DNA of 64,000 bases from Sulfurimonas aquatica (GTDB taxonomy: Bacteria; Campylobacterota; Campylobacteria; Campylobacterales; Sulfurimonadaceae): assembly GCF_017357825.1 (NCBI RefSeq), contig NZ_CP046072.1:1736001-1800000 (forward strand), in the 5' to 3' direction. The translations under genes were made by a program, and so were the position numbers. The notes beneath the pieces are model-generated. The model searched no databases, had not been told where the DNA came from, and saw only the letters and a list, made by a program, of their open reading frames with translations. This document shows, piece after piece, positions 35,748 through 44,922 of the stretch; position 1 is the first letter of the stretch; each line of letters opens with the position of its first letter.

Positions 35748-36866
35748 TTATTTTAAAGGAAGCAGTATAGAAAATCTAGTACCAGTATCTCCATCAAGTG
35801 AGACATTTATTTCGCCCTTTAAGCGAGTAATGATTTTTTTAACTATATAAAGACCAATCCCTGTTCCATTTGCACCTTTAGAAGAGACATTATTCTCAAA
35901 AATCTTCTCGATTGGAAACATTTTTATTCCTCCTGCATTATCAATAATATCAATATTGATAAATGAGTCCTTCACCTTTAGTTCTATATCTATTTTTCTC
36001 TTGATAGATTTATTTTGCATAAGAAATGCATCTCTAGCATTTGAGAGTATATTAAGTATAACTTGCTTAAACTCATTTTCACTGCCATTTACTTCTAAGC
36101 TATCTTCTACAGATGAAAACTCAACAGAGATGCTCTTACCCATTAACTCATCTTGCATTAAGATTAAGGTCTCTTCTATAGACTTGTTGATATCAAATGA
36201 ATTATAAATATCAATGGGACGAAGAAAGTTTTGAAATGAACTAATTGTCTCATTCATAAAAGTAGTCTGTTCTACTATTGTCTCAAGAGTAGTTTGTAAA
36301 TCTTCTACCCTAAAATCTTTATCAATTTTTCTTAGTAACCTATGAGAAAGTGCATGAATAACACTAAGTGGCTGCTTCCACTGATGAGCCATAGCATTCA
36401 TAAGCTCACCTACGGTAGCAAGTTTACTCTGCTGTAAAAGTAGTTCTTCATTTTTTTGAGTAAGTTTTACTTTAGAAGTTATGTCTGTTTGAAAAGAGAT
36501 AAAATAATTTAGCTCACCCTTGTCATCAAAAATAGGAGAGATATTCCACTCAACATAATATTCAGAGCCATCTTTTTTATAGTTAACCGTAGTTCCTTCA
36601 AAAAAAGTTCTCTCTTGAAGTGCTTTTTTAAGTCTATCTATTACTGCCCTATCAGTATTTTCACCCTGAAGCATTTTAGGGTTTCTTCCTATTACTTCTT
36701 CATATGAGTAGCCAGTCTGCTTTATAAATGCAGGGTTTACATATATAACAAGAGGATTGTCTACATCTGCACTTGTTATTACAACTGAACTATAACTCTG
36801 CTCAAACGCCATGAGAGAAATATTTTTTAATGAATCTTCTAAAATATTTTTAAAGTTGTTTTGCAT
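35748..36866 (-). CDS. PAS-domain sensor histidine kinase
   Basis: The protein (372 residues from the ATG at 36866) has one PAS domain (about 20-130), a coiled linker, a HisKA-like helix with the phosphorylatable His161 in AMAHQWKQPLS, and a HATPase domain with NxxxNARDAF, DNAGGIK and GTGIGLYIVKK. The ATG at 36866 has an AAGGA site and leaves ten bases after the regulator stop; longer readings would overlap that gene. PAS motif GRNPKMLQG resembles LOV motifs but has Pro at the photoactive Cys place, so it is not a flavin photosensor of the LOV type. It has no membrane helix. Confidence 0.88.
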   Translation of the reverse strand: MQNNFKNILEDSLKNISLMAFEQSYSSVVITSADVDNPLVIYVNPAFIKQTGYSYEEVIGRNPKMLQGENTDRAVIDRLKKALQERTFFEGTTVNYKKDGSEYYVEWNISPIFDDKGELNYFISFQTDITSKVKLTQKNEELLLQQSKLATVGELMNAMAHQWKQPLSVIHALSHRLLRKIDKDFRVEDLQTTLETIVEQTTFMNETISSFQNFLRPIDIYNSFDINKSIEETLILMQDELMGKSISVEFSSVEDSLEVNGSENEFKQVILNILSNARDAFLMQNKSIKRKIDIELKVKDSFINIDIIDNAGGIKMFPIEKIFENNVSSKGANGTGIGLYIVKKIITRLKGEINVSLDGDTGTRFSILLPLK

Positions 36867-36876
36867 CTGTAAATCC

Positions 36877-37578
36877 TTATATCTTAAACTGTTCTCGGAA
36901 TGCTTTAGCCCCATCTTTACTTGACTCGATAGTTTCAGAGCAGTTTGCAAAACTAAAGCGGAGTTTACTCTGCTCTATTGTCTCTATCTCTTTTATCTCA
37001 TCTATATTTATAAGATAAGAACGGTGAATTCTTACAAAGTTATATGCCTCAAGTTTTTTTTGCAAGTCTGAAATTTTTTGGGCATAGTAAGAAAAACCCT
37101 TAGCACTTCGTATCATTACTTCTGAAAGGTCTGCTTTTACATAAAAGATCTCTTGAGGTTTGAGAAAAAGATAACTCTCACCAGTTTTACTTAAGATACG
37201 TAACTCCTCTTTTTCTTGAGACTTTACACTACTTTTAACCCTGCTTACACTCTCTTTAACCTGCTCTAGACTATAAGGCTTAACCAAATACCCAACAGCA
37301 CCAATATCAAAAGCTTTAAGGGCATGTTCTTCATATGCTGTTTGAAAGATTATAGATATATTTTCATCCAAGTACTTCAACTCATAGGCAAGTTCTAGTC
37401 CACTCACTTGTGGCATGTTTATATCTAAAAAAACAAGGTCATACGAGCTATCTTTAAATGCGCTTATCGCTTCATCTGCACTACTTGCTTCTTCAACCTC
37501 ATTAAACTCTAAAGTATTGAGCATACGCTTAAGCCTTGCTCTTGCTAACTCTTCATCATCAACTATTAGTATTTTCAC
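36877..37578 (-). CDS. LytTR-family response regulator
   Basis: The 233-residue regulator has a receiver domain (1-118) with Asp7/Asp8, the phosphorylation site Asp52 in LVFLDINMP, Thr in QTAYEEH and Lys in YLVKPYS. A LytTR DNA-binding domain follows (about 130-230) with VRIHRSYLINID. The start is GTG at 37578, inside the end of the LytS-like kinase gene (20-base overlap), so the pair is translationally coupled. Its targets are unknown; no palindromic LytTR box set was found near. Confidence 0.92.
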   Translation of the reverse strand: MKILIVDDEELARARLKRMLNTLEFNEVEEASSADEAISAFKDSSYDLVFLDINMPQVSGLELAYELKYLDENISIIFQTAYEEHALKAFDIGAVGYLVKPYSLEQVKESVSRVKSSVKSQEKEELRILSKTGESYLFLKPQEIFYVKADLSEVMIRSAKGFSYYAQKISDLQKKLEAYNFVRIHRSYLINIDEIKEIETIEQSKLRFSFANCSETIESSKDGAKAFREQFKI

Positions 37579-38569
37579 AGCACTCTCCCAAATCTATATA
37601 AAACAAAGACCTCTCTAAACTCTCAACACTTAAAGAGCCTTTACATAAAAGTTCTAAACGCTGGTTAAGATTACTTAACCCTACTCCAAAACTCTTTTTT
37701 TGCATAGCTAAGCCATCATTTTCTATCTTGATAATTTTATGTCTCATATCAAAAGAGAGTTTTATGTTTAAACTCTCTTTATTACTTACAAAGCTGTGCT
37801 TAATGGCATTTTCCACTATGAGTTGCAGAGAAAACTTAGGAACACTCCAGCGAGGGATCTCTCCTGTTATCTCTAAATGAATCTTATCTGAAAAACGTAT
37901 ATTTTCAAGTTCTATATACTCACCAACATTTTTAATCTCATCTTTTAAAGTTAAAAGGGCCTGCTCATTCATCGTATTTCTCAAAAAAGAGGAAACTTTT
38001 AAAATAGCCATCTCCGCCTTATCTTTGTCATGATGGATAAGCTCGGCAATAGAGTTAAGTGCATTAAACAAAAAGTGAGGATTGAGTTGCGTTTCAAGTG
38101 AACGCAAACGACTCTGAATATATTCATTATCAATAACATCTTTTTGATTTCTCATCTTGACAAACCTATAAAGAAGTGCTCCAACAATATAAGTCAAAAT
38201 ACCGATAAGTATAGAGATAATTACAATTTGCTCACGAAATGCTGGTATGAGTTCTATGCTAATGAACTCAGCAATGTAAATACCAACCATTGTTCCCAAA
38301 AAACCAGAGAGAAAAGAGAAAACTATAGATAGAGGTAGCCAGTAAACTTCTTTGAGTCTTGGTAGGATATTTTTGTTCATATAAGAGATAAAAACAAGAG
38401 AAAAAGTAGTGATACTAAAACCCAAAATCACTCCAAAAAAAGCCCCATCTAACCAAGGATACTCTAAAAGTATATAACCTAAAGAGGACATAAACATTCC
38501 AAAAAATACGCCTATGATGAGTATGTAGATCCAATCACGGGACTTTATGTGTAGCGCTATGTTATACAT
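37559..38569 (-). CDS. LytS-like membrane sensor histidine kinase
   Basis: The 336-residue protein has four hydrophobic helices (about 13-35, 42-62, 78-105, 112-136) and a His_kinase/HATPase part. The phosphorylated His165 lies in QLNPHFLFNALNSI (161-174), and the ATP-binding site shows QLIVENAIKH and GVGLSNLNQRL. It lacks a periplasmic or 5TM-5TMR domain, so the signal may come through the membrane. It pairs with the LytTR regulator that overlaps it by 20 bases, and itself overlaps the CrtI-like gene by eight bases. Confidence 0.9.
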   Translation of the reverse strand: MYNIALHIKSRDWIYILIIGVFFGMFMSSLGYILLEYPWLDGAFFGVILGFSITTFSLVFISYMNKNILPRLKEVYWLPLSIVFSFLSGFLGTMVGIYIAEFISIELIPAFREQIVIISILIGILTYIVGALLYRFVKMRNQKDVIDNEYIQSRLRSLETQLNPHFLFNALNSIAELIHHDKDKAEMAILKVSSFLRNTMNEQALLTLKDEIKNVGEYIELENIRFSDKIHLEITGEIPRWSVPKFSLQLIVENAIKHSFVSNKESLNIKLSFDMRHKIIKIENDGLAMQKKSFGVGLSNLNQRLELLCKGSLSVESLERSLFYIDLGECCENTNS

Positions 38570-39983
38570 TTAAAAGACTCTTTAAGTTTTTTACGCCAAG
38601 CATAACTCCTGGCCAACCCTGTGCCGCATAAACACTATCACCTACATTATAAACGCCTTTAATAGGAGAGTCATTTGATGGTAAAAATGGAAGAAAGTTT
38701 TTCATAGTGATAGCATTTCCTCCGAGTTGAGTTCTGTTTATGTAGCGTTTAAACGTTAAAGGAGTAGCACAAAAACTATGGACTATCTCATCTTCTTCAA
38801 TATCTAAACTCGTTAAAACTGTCTGCATAAGTATATCTTGAAGTACTTTTTTTTGAGCTTTATAGCTCTCTTTATTTTGCCAAAACCTTACATCCGTATG
38901 CAAAGATATAGTTAGGCTATAGTACCCCTCAGCTACAATGCTATTGTCACTTGCATCAGAAAAAGAGACAAAGAGAGCTTTTGAAAGGGAGTGTGGAAAT
39001 AGCTCCTCTTTTATAATCTGGTAATGATGTTCAAACTTTTTTTTACTTTTTATAGTCATATAGAGCATAAAAGAGCTCTGATGATTATTGAGTTTTTCAT
39101 ACTTTTTATAGTAGTCTTTTATATCACTATCTTCAAATAATTTCGCACTATCATAAACGGTTGAGTTGAGTATAATCTTTTTTGCTTCATAAATCTTACT
39201 CTTAGTATGAAGTTCAAAATGAGTTTCTAATCTTTTTATCTCTTTTATTTCACAATTTTTATACAGATGTTCTATATCTTTTGTCAAACCATCAAAAATG
39301 GCACCAAGTCCACCTACTGCATAATGGTTATCATTAAACGTATATCCAAGTGAGAGCGCGCCTGTAAAAAAGTTTATCTCTTTAGTTGGAGCTTGCGCGA
39401 CTATAAGGATTTGGGACTCTAAAAACTGTAAATACTCTGCGTCTATACCATCAAAAATCTTATCTATAAAGTCATAAGCATTGATGCGTAGATACTTTTG
39501 AAACTTAAGAAAAAGTGGTATAAAACTTAGCAGGGATTTTGCTTTTTTAAAAATATTTGAGTTTGAGTAGTAGTGCCCACTCATTTTATAAAACTCACTA
39601 TTTATCTCATACACAAGTTCCCAAAACTCTCTATTTTGAGAGTTTGGATAGTTAGTGTTTAGTGTATGAAAAAACTGCTCAAAGTTACTATAACGCGGGG
39701 TAACCTTATCATTTTGAATGATGACTATAGAGGGGTCTGTTGTTATAAGATTTGGCTTAAAACCTATCTCGTCAAATATCTCTTTGACGATAAAACCCTC
39801 TTCGTATCCAGCGAGGGTAGTCGCTCCAGTGTTGTAAGAGTAGCCCTTATTAGAAAACGTAGAACTACACCCTCCAAGATAAGGCTCCTTCTCAAACAGC
39901 GCTACGCTATGACCTTTGGCGTTTAAAAGCGCAGCTATGGAGCTACCGCCAACGCCAGAACCAACTACGCCATATTCAAACAT
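38562..39983 (-). CDS. Phytoene desaturase/CrtISO-like FAD oxidoreductase
   Basis: The 473-residue flavoprotein opens with VGSGVGGSSIAALLNAKGH (7-25) and FEKEPYLGGCSSTF, the FAD-binding signature of the CrtI/COG1233 family. NxxYxAQGWPGVMLG-like sequence near the C-terminus (DSVYAAQGWPGVMLGVKN) closes the site. Family members desaturate or isomerise carotenoids, or act on other polyprenoid or retinol substrates. No other carotenoid gene is in the window. Its start shares a base with the hemH stop (TAATG), so it is co-transcribed with ferrochelatase and the downstream LytS/LytTR pair. Confidence 0.82.
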   Translation of the reverse strand: MFEYGVVGSGVGGSSIAALLNAKGHSVALFEKEPYLGGCSSTFSNKGYSYNTGATTLAGYEEGFIVKEIFDEIGFKPNLITTDPSIVIIQNDKVTPRYSNFEQFFHTLNTNYPNSQNREFWELVYEINSEFYKMSGHYYSNSNIFKKAKSLLSFIPLFLKFQKYLRINAYDFIDKIFDGIDAEYLQFLESQILIVAQAPTKEINFFTGALSLGYTFNDNHYAVGGLGAIFDGLTKDIEHLYKNCEIKEIKRLETHFELHTKSKIYEAKKIILNSTVYDSAKLFEDSDIKDYYKKYEKLNNHQSSFMLYMTIKSKKKFEHHYQIIKEELFPHSLSKALFVSFSDASDNSIVAEGYYSLTISLHTDVRFWQNKESYKAQKKVLQDILMQTVLTSLDIEEDEIVHSFCATPLTFKRYINRTQLGGNAITMKNFLPFLPSNDSPIKGVYNVGDSVYAAQGWPGVMLGVKNLKSLLNV

Positions 39984-40924
39984 TAACTTGCCTTCATATC
40001 TTCATAGATATTTGTTAAACACTTTACAAACTCAGGATGATCATTTGGAGCTTTTGCAACTCTATACTCTTCTAAACCCAACTCTTCGGCTATCTCTCTA
40101 TACTCTATTTCAAGCTCAAACTCCGTCTCTGAGTTATCTACGGTAAACGCGATAGGAAACAGAATAACTTTTTTCTTCTTTAGGGACTTTAGTTTGTCGT
40201 CTAAGTATGGTGTTATCCACTCAAGTGGACCCAAACGCGACTGATAAGCTAAGTGAGTATTATAAAAATCCACCCCTGCATTCATAAGCGCTTTTCTTGC
40301 ATGATAGACATTATAGCGAATTTGTTTTTGATACACATCCCCTTTTTCTATAACCTTTTTAGGAAGTCCATGTGCTGAAAATATCAACTCATACTCCTCT
40401 GGGTCTTCTCCACTGAGTGCCTCTTTTATTCTCTCAACTATAGAGTTATTGTAGTACTTGTCATTGTAGTAGTCATATATTGTTTGCACTCTTGCTTTAA
40501 TTTTGAGTTTATCAAAACTCTCATAAAGATCTTCATAGCTTGAGAGGGTCGTCGTAGATGAGTAGTGAGGATAAAGAGGAATGGCATAAAACTCATCTAC
40601 ATCACGAAGGTTTTCTAAAACGTCCTCAGCAAATGGAGGGGTATAACGCATCACCATATGAATACTCGCGTCTTTAATATTTTCTTCAAGCTTTTTAATT
40701 AACTCTTGTGTGTATCCAATAATAGGAGATTTTCCACCTATGAGAGCGTAATTATTTTGAGCGAATTCCGTACGAGAAAAAGTTATAAATTTTGCTATCA
40801 TCGCTCGTATAGGTTTTGGCGCGCCAATGATGTTTTTATCATTAAACATATTTGTTAAAAAAACTTCTACTTCATTTAAATTATTTGGCCCACCCATATT
40901 CATTAGTAAGATTGCTCTTTTCAT
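39983..40924 (-). CDS. hemH: Ferrochelatase
   Basis: The 313-residue enzyme inserts Fe2+ into protoporphyrin IX. It begins RAILLMNMGGPNNLNEVEVFL, has MRYTPPF (about 91-97), YPHYSSTTTLSSYED, the metal-binding His in FSAHGLPKKV and the conserved Glu region. It fits the short bacterial form. It is the first gene of the tight run hemH, CrtI-like, LytS, LytTR, PAS kinase. A GAGGAG-type ribosome binding site precedes its ATG. Confidence 0.96.
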   Translation of the reverse strand: MKRAILLMNMGGPNNLNEVEVFLTNMFNDKNIIGAPKPIRAMIAKFITFSRTEFAQNNYALIGGKSPIIGYTQELIKKLEENIKDASIHMVMRYTPPFAEDVLENLRDVDEFYAIPLYPHYSSTTTLSSYEDLYESFDKLKIKARVQTIYDYYNDKYYNNSIVERIKEALSGEDPEEYELIFSAHGLPKKVIEKGDVYQKQIRYNVYHARKALMNAGVDFYNTHLAYQSRLGPLEWITPYLDDKLKSLKKKKVILFPIAFTVDNSETEFELEIEYREIAEELGLEEYRVAKAPNDHPEFVKCLTNIYEDMKAS

Positions 40925-41004
40925 AAATACTCCTCAATTTTTATTTTATTTTATAAGATAAATGAGGTTTTTAGTAGGAGTAATTTGTCTGTTAATAATT
41001 TTTA

Positions 41005-41823
41005 TTAAAAATGATGTGCCTTACATCTGTTTGTATATCTACTTCTTGATGCTGAGCCAAAAATTGTTATTTGTGTTCTTGTTTGTGCAGCTCTTCTAAA
41101 GATTGTTTTTTTGTCTCGCATATCAAACGCCACAAGCATTTCATACTCCTCTCCGCTACAAGCAAGAGATTTTTTTATCTTCGCGTTAAACTTTACGCCT
41201 ATCTTATTTGCTTGTGTAATTTTGCTCAAGTCGCTAAAAAGGCCATCTGAGATATCCATTCCGGCTTTTAAAAATCTTTGAGATTTATATACAAAATCAC
41301 TTCGAAGTTTAATATCTATAAACTTCGATTTTTTATGAATAGTGCCTAAATTAAAAAGTTTTTTTAACTCTTTTTGAGACTTTCCAAGCTCCCCCGTATA
41401 TGCAAGAGCATATCCACTACGGACTTTAGTTCTAAGGAGTGGTTTATCAGTTTTAGATATCACCGTTATAGTAATATCAAGTTTTGTATTACTAATAGTA
41501 TCACCACCTATAATCTCTAAATTATACTTTTTCGCCATATCTTTAAAGCCATTTGCCAAATCTCTCATATCCTCTTTAGACATTGTTTTTGGCATCGCTA
41601 TACTTAGAAGAACATATTTTGGTATGGCATTCATAGCGATTGCGTCAGAGATATTTACTAGCATCGCTCTTTGTGCTACTTGGTAGTAACTCAGCCACTT
41701 TTTTTTGTAATGTACGTCCTCAAAAAAAGCATCTTTTGAGTAAACAAAGCCATCAATAACAGCCCCGTCATCTCCAATATGTCTGTTATCAAACTGTGAT
41801 ATAAAATAATTTTCTAAATTCAA
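41005..41823 (-). CDS. thiL: Thiamine-monophosphate kinase
   Basis: The 272-residue enzyme phosphorylates TMP to TPP, the last step of thiamine synthesis. Motifs: HIGDDGAVIDG near 15-25, the Asp-rich SKDAFFEDVHY, NISDAIAMNA, GGDTIS and GMDISDGL, all Mg-ATP binding features of ThiL. The C-terminal tail (about 235-272) is more basic and diverged than usual, but length is near normal for the short form. It stands alone between hemH and the epimerase, with gaps of about 80 bases on both sides. Confidence 0.93.
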   Translation of the reverse strand: MNLENYFISQFDNRHIGDDGAVIDGFVYSKDAFFEDVHYKKKWLSYYQVAQRAMLVNISDAIAMNAIPKYVLLSIAMPKTMSKEDMRDLANGFKDMAKKYNLEIIGGDTISNTKLDITITVISKTDKPLLRTKVRSGYALAYTGELGKSQKELKKLFNLGTIHKKSKFIDIKLRSDFVYKSQRFLKAGMDISDGLFSDLSKITQANKIGVKFNAKIKKSLACSGEEYEMLVAFDMRDKKTIFRRAAQTRTQITIFGSASRSRYTNRCKAHHF

Positions 41824-41904
41824 CTCTACCTCTTTAAATATATATGATGTGATTTTACAAAAAAACTAACTGTTTTAGTATAAATTATTTGTCTCTTTAT
41901 AACT

Positions 41905-42723
41905 TTAGCCCAAAAGGTGTGATAATGAGGAGTCTATCTCTTCATACTTAAATTTAAATCCACTCTCGAGAAGTCGTTTTGGATAAACCTCTTTTGAAGC
42001 TGTTAAAACAGTAGAACCCTCACCAAAGAGAAGTTTTAACACAAACTCAGGAAGAGGCAGTATAGTCACTCTCTTAAGTTGTTTGCCTAAGGCTTTTGTA
42101 AAAGCATAGTTTGTCACTGGCTTTGGTGCCGTTGCGTTTATAATGCCAGTAATCTTTGACTCTAAGATATACTCATAAATTCTTACGAGATCCTCTATAT
42201 CTATCCAAGAGGTCATCATTTTACCATTACCTATGACACCGCCAAGGCCCAGCTTAAAAGGAGTAAGCATTTGAGCTAGTGCTCCTCCTTCACTTCCTAG
42301 TATAACTCCAAAACGCACAATCGTAGTGGGCTTAGAGCATTTTCTAGCTTCACTTTCCCACTGAGATGTTAAAGAACCTAAAAAGTCATCCGCATAAGCT
42401 TCATAACTCTCATCAAACGCAGAGTCATTAGGGTAAGCACCTATAGCGGACGTAGAGATAAAGTGTTTTACTTCACTCCTGTTTATGGCGTTTACTATTT
42501 TTCTTGTTGTATCTACACGACTACTAAGTAAAAGTTCTTTATAAGAGTCGCTCCAGCGTTTAATGATTGGAGCACCTGCAAGGTTAAATACAGCATCAAC
42601 ACCTTCTAGTTTTCTAAGTATCTCATCTTCATCATCATCTCTCTCTATAATGACGTAATCTCTAAAGCTTTTTTTTAAGTAAGAGGCAACAAAACCATTG
42701 GCTCCACTGAGTGCTACTTTCAT
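41905..42723 (-). CDS. TIGR01777-family NAD-dependent epimerase (YfcH/SulA-like)
   Basis: The 272-residue extended short-chain dehydrogenase begins ALSGANGFVASYLKKSF (4-20), has FNLAGAPIIKRWSD (46-59) and STSAIGAYP, the TIGR01777 signature, and the family C-terminal domain (about 220-272). Substrate is unknown. In other bacteria members are seen near photolyase and light-stress genes, which also applies to families at 51243-56279. It has its own gap upstream with no clear regulatory element. Confidence 0.9.
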   Translation of the reverse strand: MKVALSGANGFVASYLKKSFRDYVIIERDDDEDEILRKLEGVDAVFNLAGAPIIKRWSDSYKELLLSSRVDTTRKIVNAINRSEVKHFISTSAIGAYPNDSAFDESYEAYADDFLGSLTSQWESEARKCSKPTTIVRFGVILGSEGGALAQMLTPFKLGLGGVIGNGKMMTSWIDIEDLVRIYEYILESKITGIINATAPKPVTNYAFTKALGKQLKRVTILPLPEFVLKLLFGEGSTVLTASKEVYPKRLLESGFKFKYEEIDSSLSHLLG

Positions 42724-42981
42724 ATCAAACCTCCATTATTTAAGAAGTATAGCTATTTATTTATACTTTTTGTAGTAATTGAGCATCACTTCATCATGGC
42801 ATGGAGTTTATAGCTTTAGAAGAACCATCTCTATAGTGCGAAAAGCATAAGTGCTAAAATTTTCATGAATCTATTTTATGAAATATGTAAGTTTGTTAGT
42901 AGAAGATATATGTCAGTTCATCTATTTTTTATACGAACTTGAGTAAAGTTCGTGCAACGGATGTTAACTTAAGGCTAAATA
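42724..42981. other. Longest intergenic region (258 bases), divergent
   Basis: It separates the epimerase (minus) from the 7TMR-DISM kinase (plus). It has a strong inverted repeat at 42933-42953. I see no tRNA, small coding frame with a ribosome binding site, or recognisable riboswitch. Weak TATAAT-like boxes occur on both strands but none stands out. Confidence 0.5.
42933..42953. repeat. Perfect inverted repeat upstream of the 7TMR-DISM kinase
   Basis: ACGAACTT and AAGTTCGT pair perfectly around GAGTA, about 29 bases before the kinase start. It is not followed by a U-tract, so it is more like an operator or a 5'-leader hairpin than a terminator. Confidence 0.5.
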
Positions 42982-44811
42982 GTGAATAAAATAGTATTAA
43001 TTTTACTTATCTTCATATCATCACTGTTTGGAGAGAGTAACTTAGATATAAAAACAAGTTACTATCTAACAAAAGATGATCTAACGCTAGCTCAAATCAA
43101 ACAAGTAAAAAACTTCATCCCTTCAAAAGGCGACAACTTTGGTCTTTTGAAGCAAAACTGTTGGCTAAAACTAGAACTCAAAAACCATTTAGATGAGATA
43201 CAAACAAGAGTCTTCAAGTTTCGGTTTGCCTATATGGATGACATAACCCTCTATGAGGACGGTAAAACACCTCAAAAATATGGACGAACTAACAATTACA
43301 ACAAGCAGATAAACTCCATTGACAACAACATCTTTAAAATCACCCTCACTCCTTTTGAGAAAAAAGTGGTATTTATAAAAATATCCTCTTCATACACCAT
43401 AAAGACTTTTTTACAAGACTCTAGCCAAGAGGAGCACTTAAGCACTATATTTTTTCATAAAATGCTATTTTCTTTTTCTTATGGGATTCTTTTTGCACTT
43501 ATTCTTTATAACTTTTTTGTTTGGTATAGTATAAAAATAAAGGTCTACTTATACTATGTACTTTTTCATTTTGTATTTTTACTTGGTATCATCTCTTGGA
43601 CAGGTTTTGGATTTGAGTTTATCTGGCCAAATTATCCTCTTTTTAACTACTATAGCTATGGAATATTGGGAAATCTACTCTATGGCTTTCATATTTTATT
43701 TATAATCACCTATCTAAACGCCGAAGCCTATCTGCCTAAAACCACGTCTTTTTTAAAATCAATCGCATATCTATTTTTCTTTTTTAGTCTCACTTCTCTT
43801 TTGTACCAAGGAACTCTTTTATATGAACTTTTATCTATATTCTCAATGGTATTAACTCTAGTACTTATACTCTATATCTTTTTTATCAAAAAAGTACAGT
43901 TGGCGCTTTATATACTCATCTCAAACATTATTATCATAATTGGCAGTATTTTTATGGTTCTCTCCGATATGGGTCTAACAAATGGCTCGTTAATTATGGA
44001 TTACTTTTTCGTGTGGGGTGCTTGTGTTGAAGTCATACTCATGTCCTTTGCATTGGCTTACAAATACAAAGACTTAGAAGATGAAAAAGAGAGTGAGAAA
44101 CTCATACGAATACAAACACAAGAGATGCTTATAAGTAAACATAAGCTCTCAACTCTTGGCCAGATGATGAATAACTTAGTCCATCAATGGAGACAACCCC
44201 TATCTCAAATAAACTCTATCGTACTTAACATCGAAGATGACTTTTTCAATAAAAAGTTAGATGAGGTAAGACTCAATGATAAGTTAAACGACATCGAGGC
44301 AACCACAACATATCTATCACAAACTCTTAACGATTTTAGGAACTTCTCCATAAATGAAAAAAACCAAAGTAAGTTTTTGATTAAACCACTCATAGAAGAG
44401 GTACTCTCAATTATAAACTTTACAATAAATATAAATGATATAGAGATAGATGTAAGCTACTCTAGCTCAGATATTTACATAGTATCAAATAAAAATGAGC
44501 TTTTACAAATCCTTATGGTCATTCTCTCTAATGCTAAAGACGCACTCATAGAAAATAAAACTAAAAACCCAAAAATAAAGATAGAGGTAATACAAGAGCA
44601 AGAGAGCATCACCATTGAAATATCAAACAACGCCGGAGCAATTCCTGATGAGATAATAAACGAAATATTTGAGCCATACTTCTCTACAAAAAAGTTCGAA
44701 GATGGAACTGGTTTAGGTCTACATATCGCTACATTAATTGCCGACAAATTAGACATCTCTATCAGCGTTAAAACCTTAAAAGAGTGGACTCTCTTTAGTA
44801 TAAAAATTTAA
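42982..44811 (+). CDS. 7TMR-DISM sensor histidine kinase
   Basis: The 609-residue protein has a signal peptide (about 1-17), a periplasmic 7TMR-DISM extracellular domain (about 20-150), seven hydrophobic helices (about 160-360), a coiled linker and a kinase with His401 in NNLVHQWRQPLSQI and a HATPase ending DGTGLGLHIATLI. Such extracellular domains are thought to bind carbohydrates or similar ligands. The start is GTG at 42982 with TAAGGC upstream. There is no cognate regulator next to it; the H-box resembles that of the PAS kinase at 35748-36866. Confidence 0.9.
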   Translation: MNKIVLILLIFISSLFGESNLDIKTSYYLTKDDLTLAQIKQVKNFIPSKGDNFGLLKQNCWLKLELKNHLDEIQTRVFKFRFAYMDDITLYEDGKTPQKYGRTNNYNKQINSIDNNIFKITLTPFEKKVVFIKISSSYTIKTFLQDSSQEEHLSTIFFHKMLFSFSYGILFALILYNFFVWYSIKIKVYLYYVLFHFVFLLGIISWTGFGFEFIWPNYPLFNYYSYGILGNLLYGFHILFIITYLNAEAYLPKTTSFLKSIAYLFFFFSLTSLLYQGTLLYELLSIFSMVLTLVLILYIFFIKKVQLALYILISNIIIIIGSIFMVLSDMGLTNGSLIMDYFFVWGACVEVILMSFALAYKYKDLEDEKESEKLIRIQTQEMLISKHKLSTLGQMMNNLVHQWRQPLSQINSIVLNIEDDFFNKKLDEVRLNDKLNDIEATTTYLSQTLNDFRNFSINEKNQSKFLIKPLIEEVLSIINFTININDIEIDVSYSSSDIYIVSNKNELLQILMVILSNAKDALIENKTKNPKIKIEVIQEQESITIEISNNAGAIPDEIINEIFEPYFSTKKFEDGTGLGLHIATLIADKLDISISVKTLKEWTLFSIKI

Positions 44812-44869
44812 GCTTAAAACTTCTAACTTGCCCTTAGGCATTTATCTTTCTTTTTATAAAACATATTAT

Positions 44870-44890
44870 AAAACCAAGAACTGGGGTTTT
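44870..44890 (-). terminator. Weak candidate terminator after trpB (minus strand)
   Basis: AAAACC and GGTTTT can pair around a 9-base loop, with a partly U-rich run downstream on the minus strand. The stem is only six pairs. Confidence 0.3.
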
Positions 44891-44922
44891 CTCATATATG
44901 TTTGAGCCTACATCTCAAGAGT

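Noticed and set aside
36660-36690. PAS motif GRNPKMLQG of the kinase looks like a LOV photosensor motif
   Set aside because: LOV needs Cys in GxNCRFLQ; here it is Pro. The motif is common in ordinary PAS domains.
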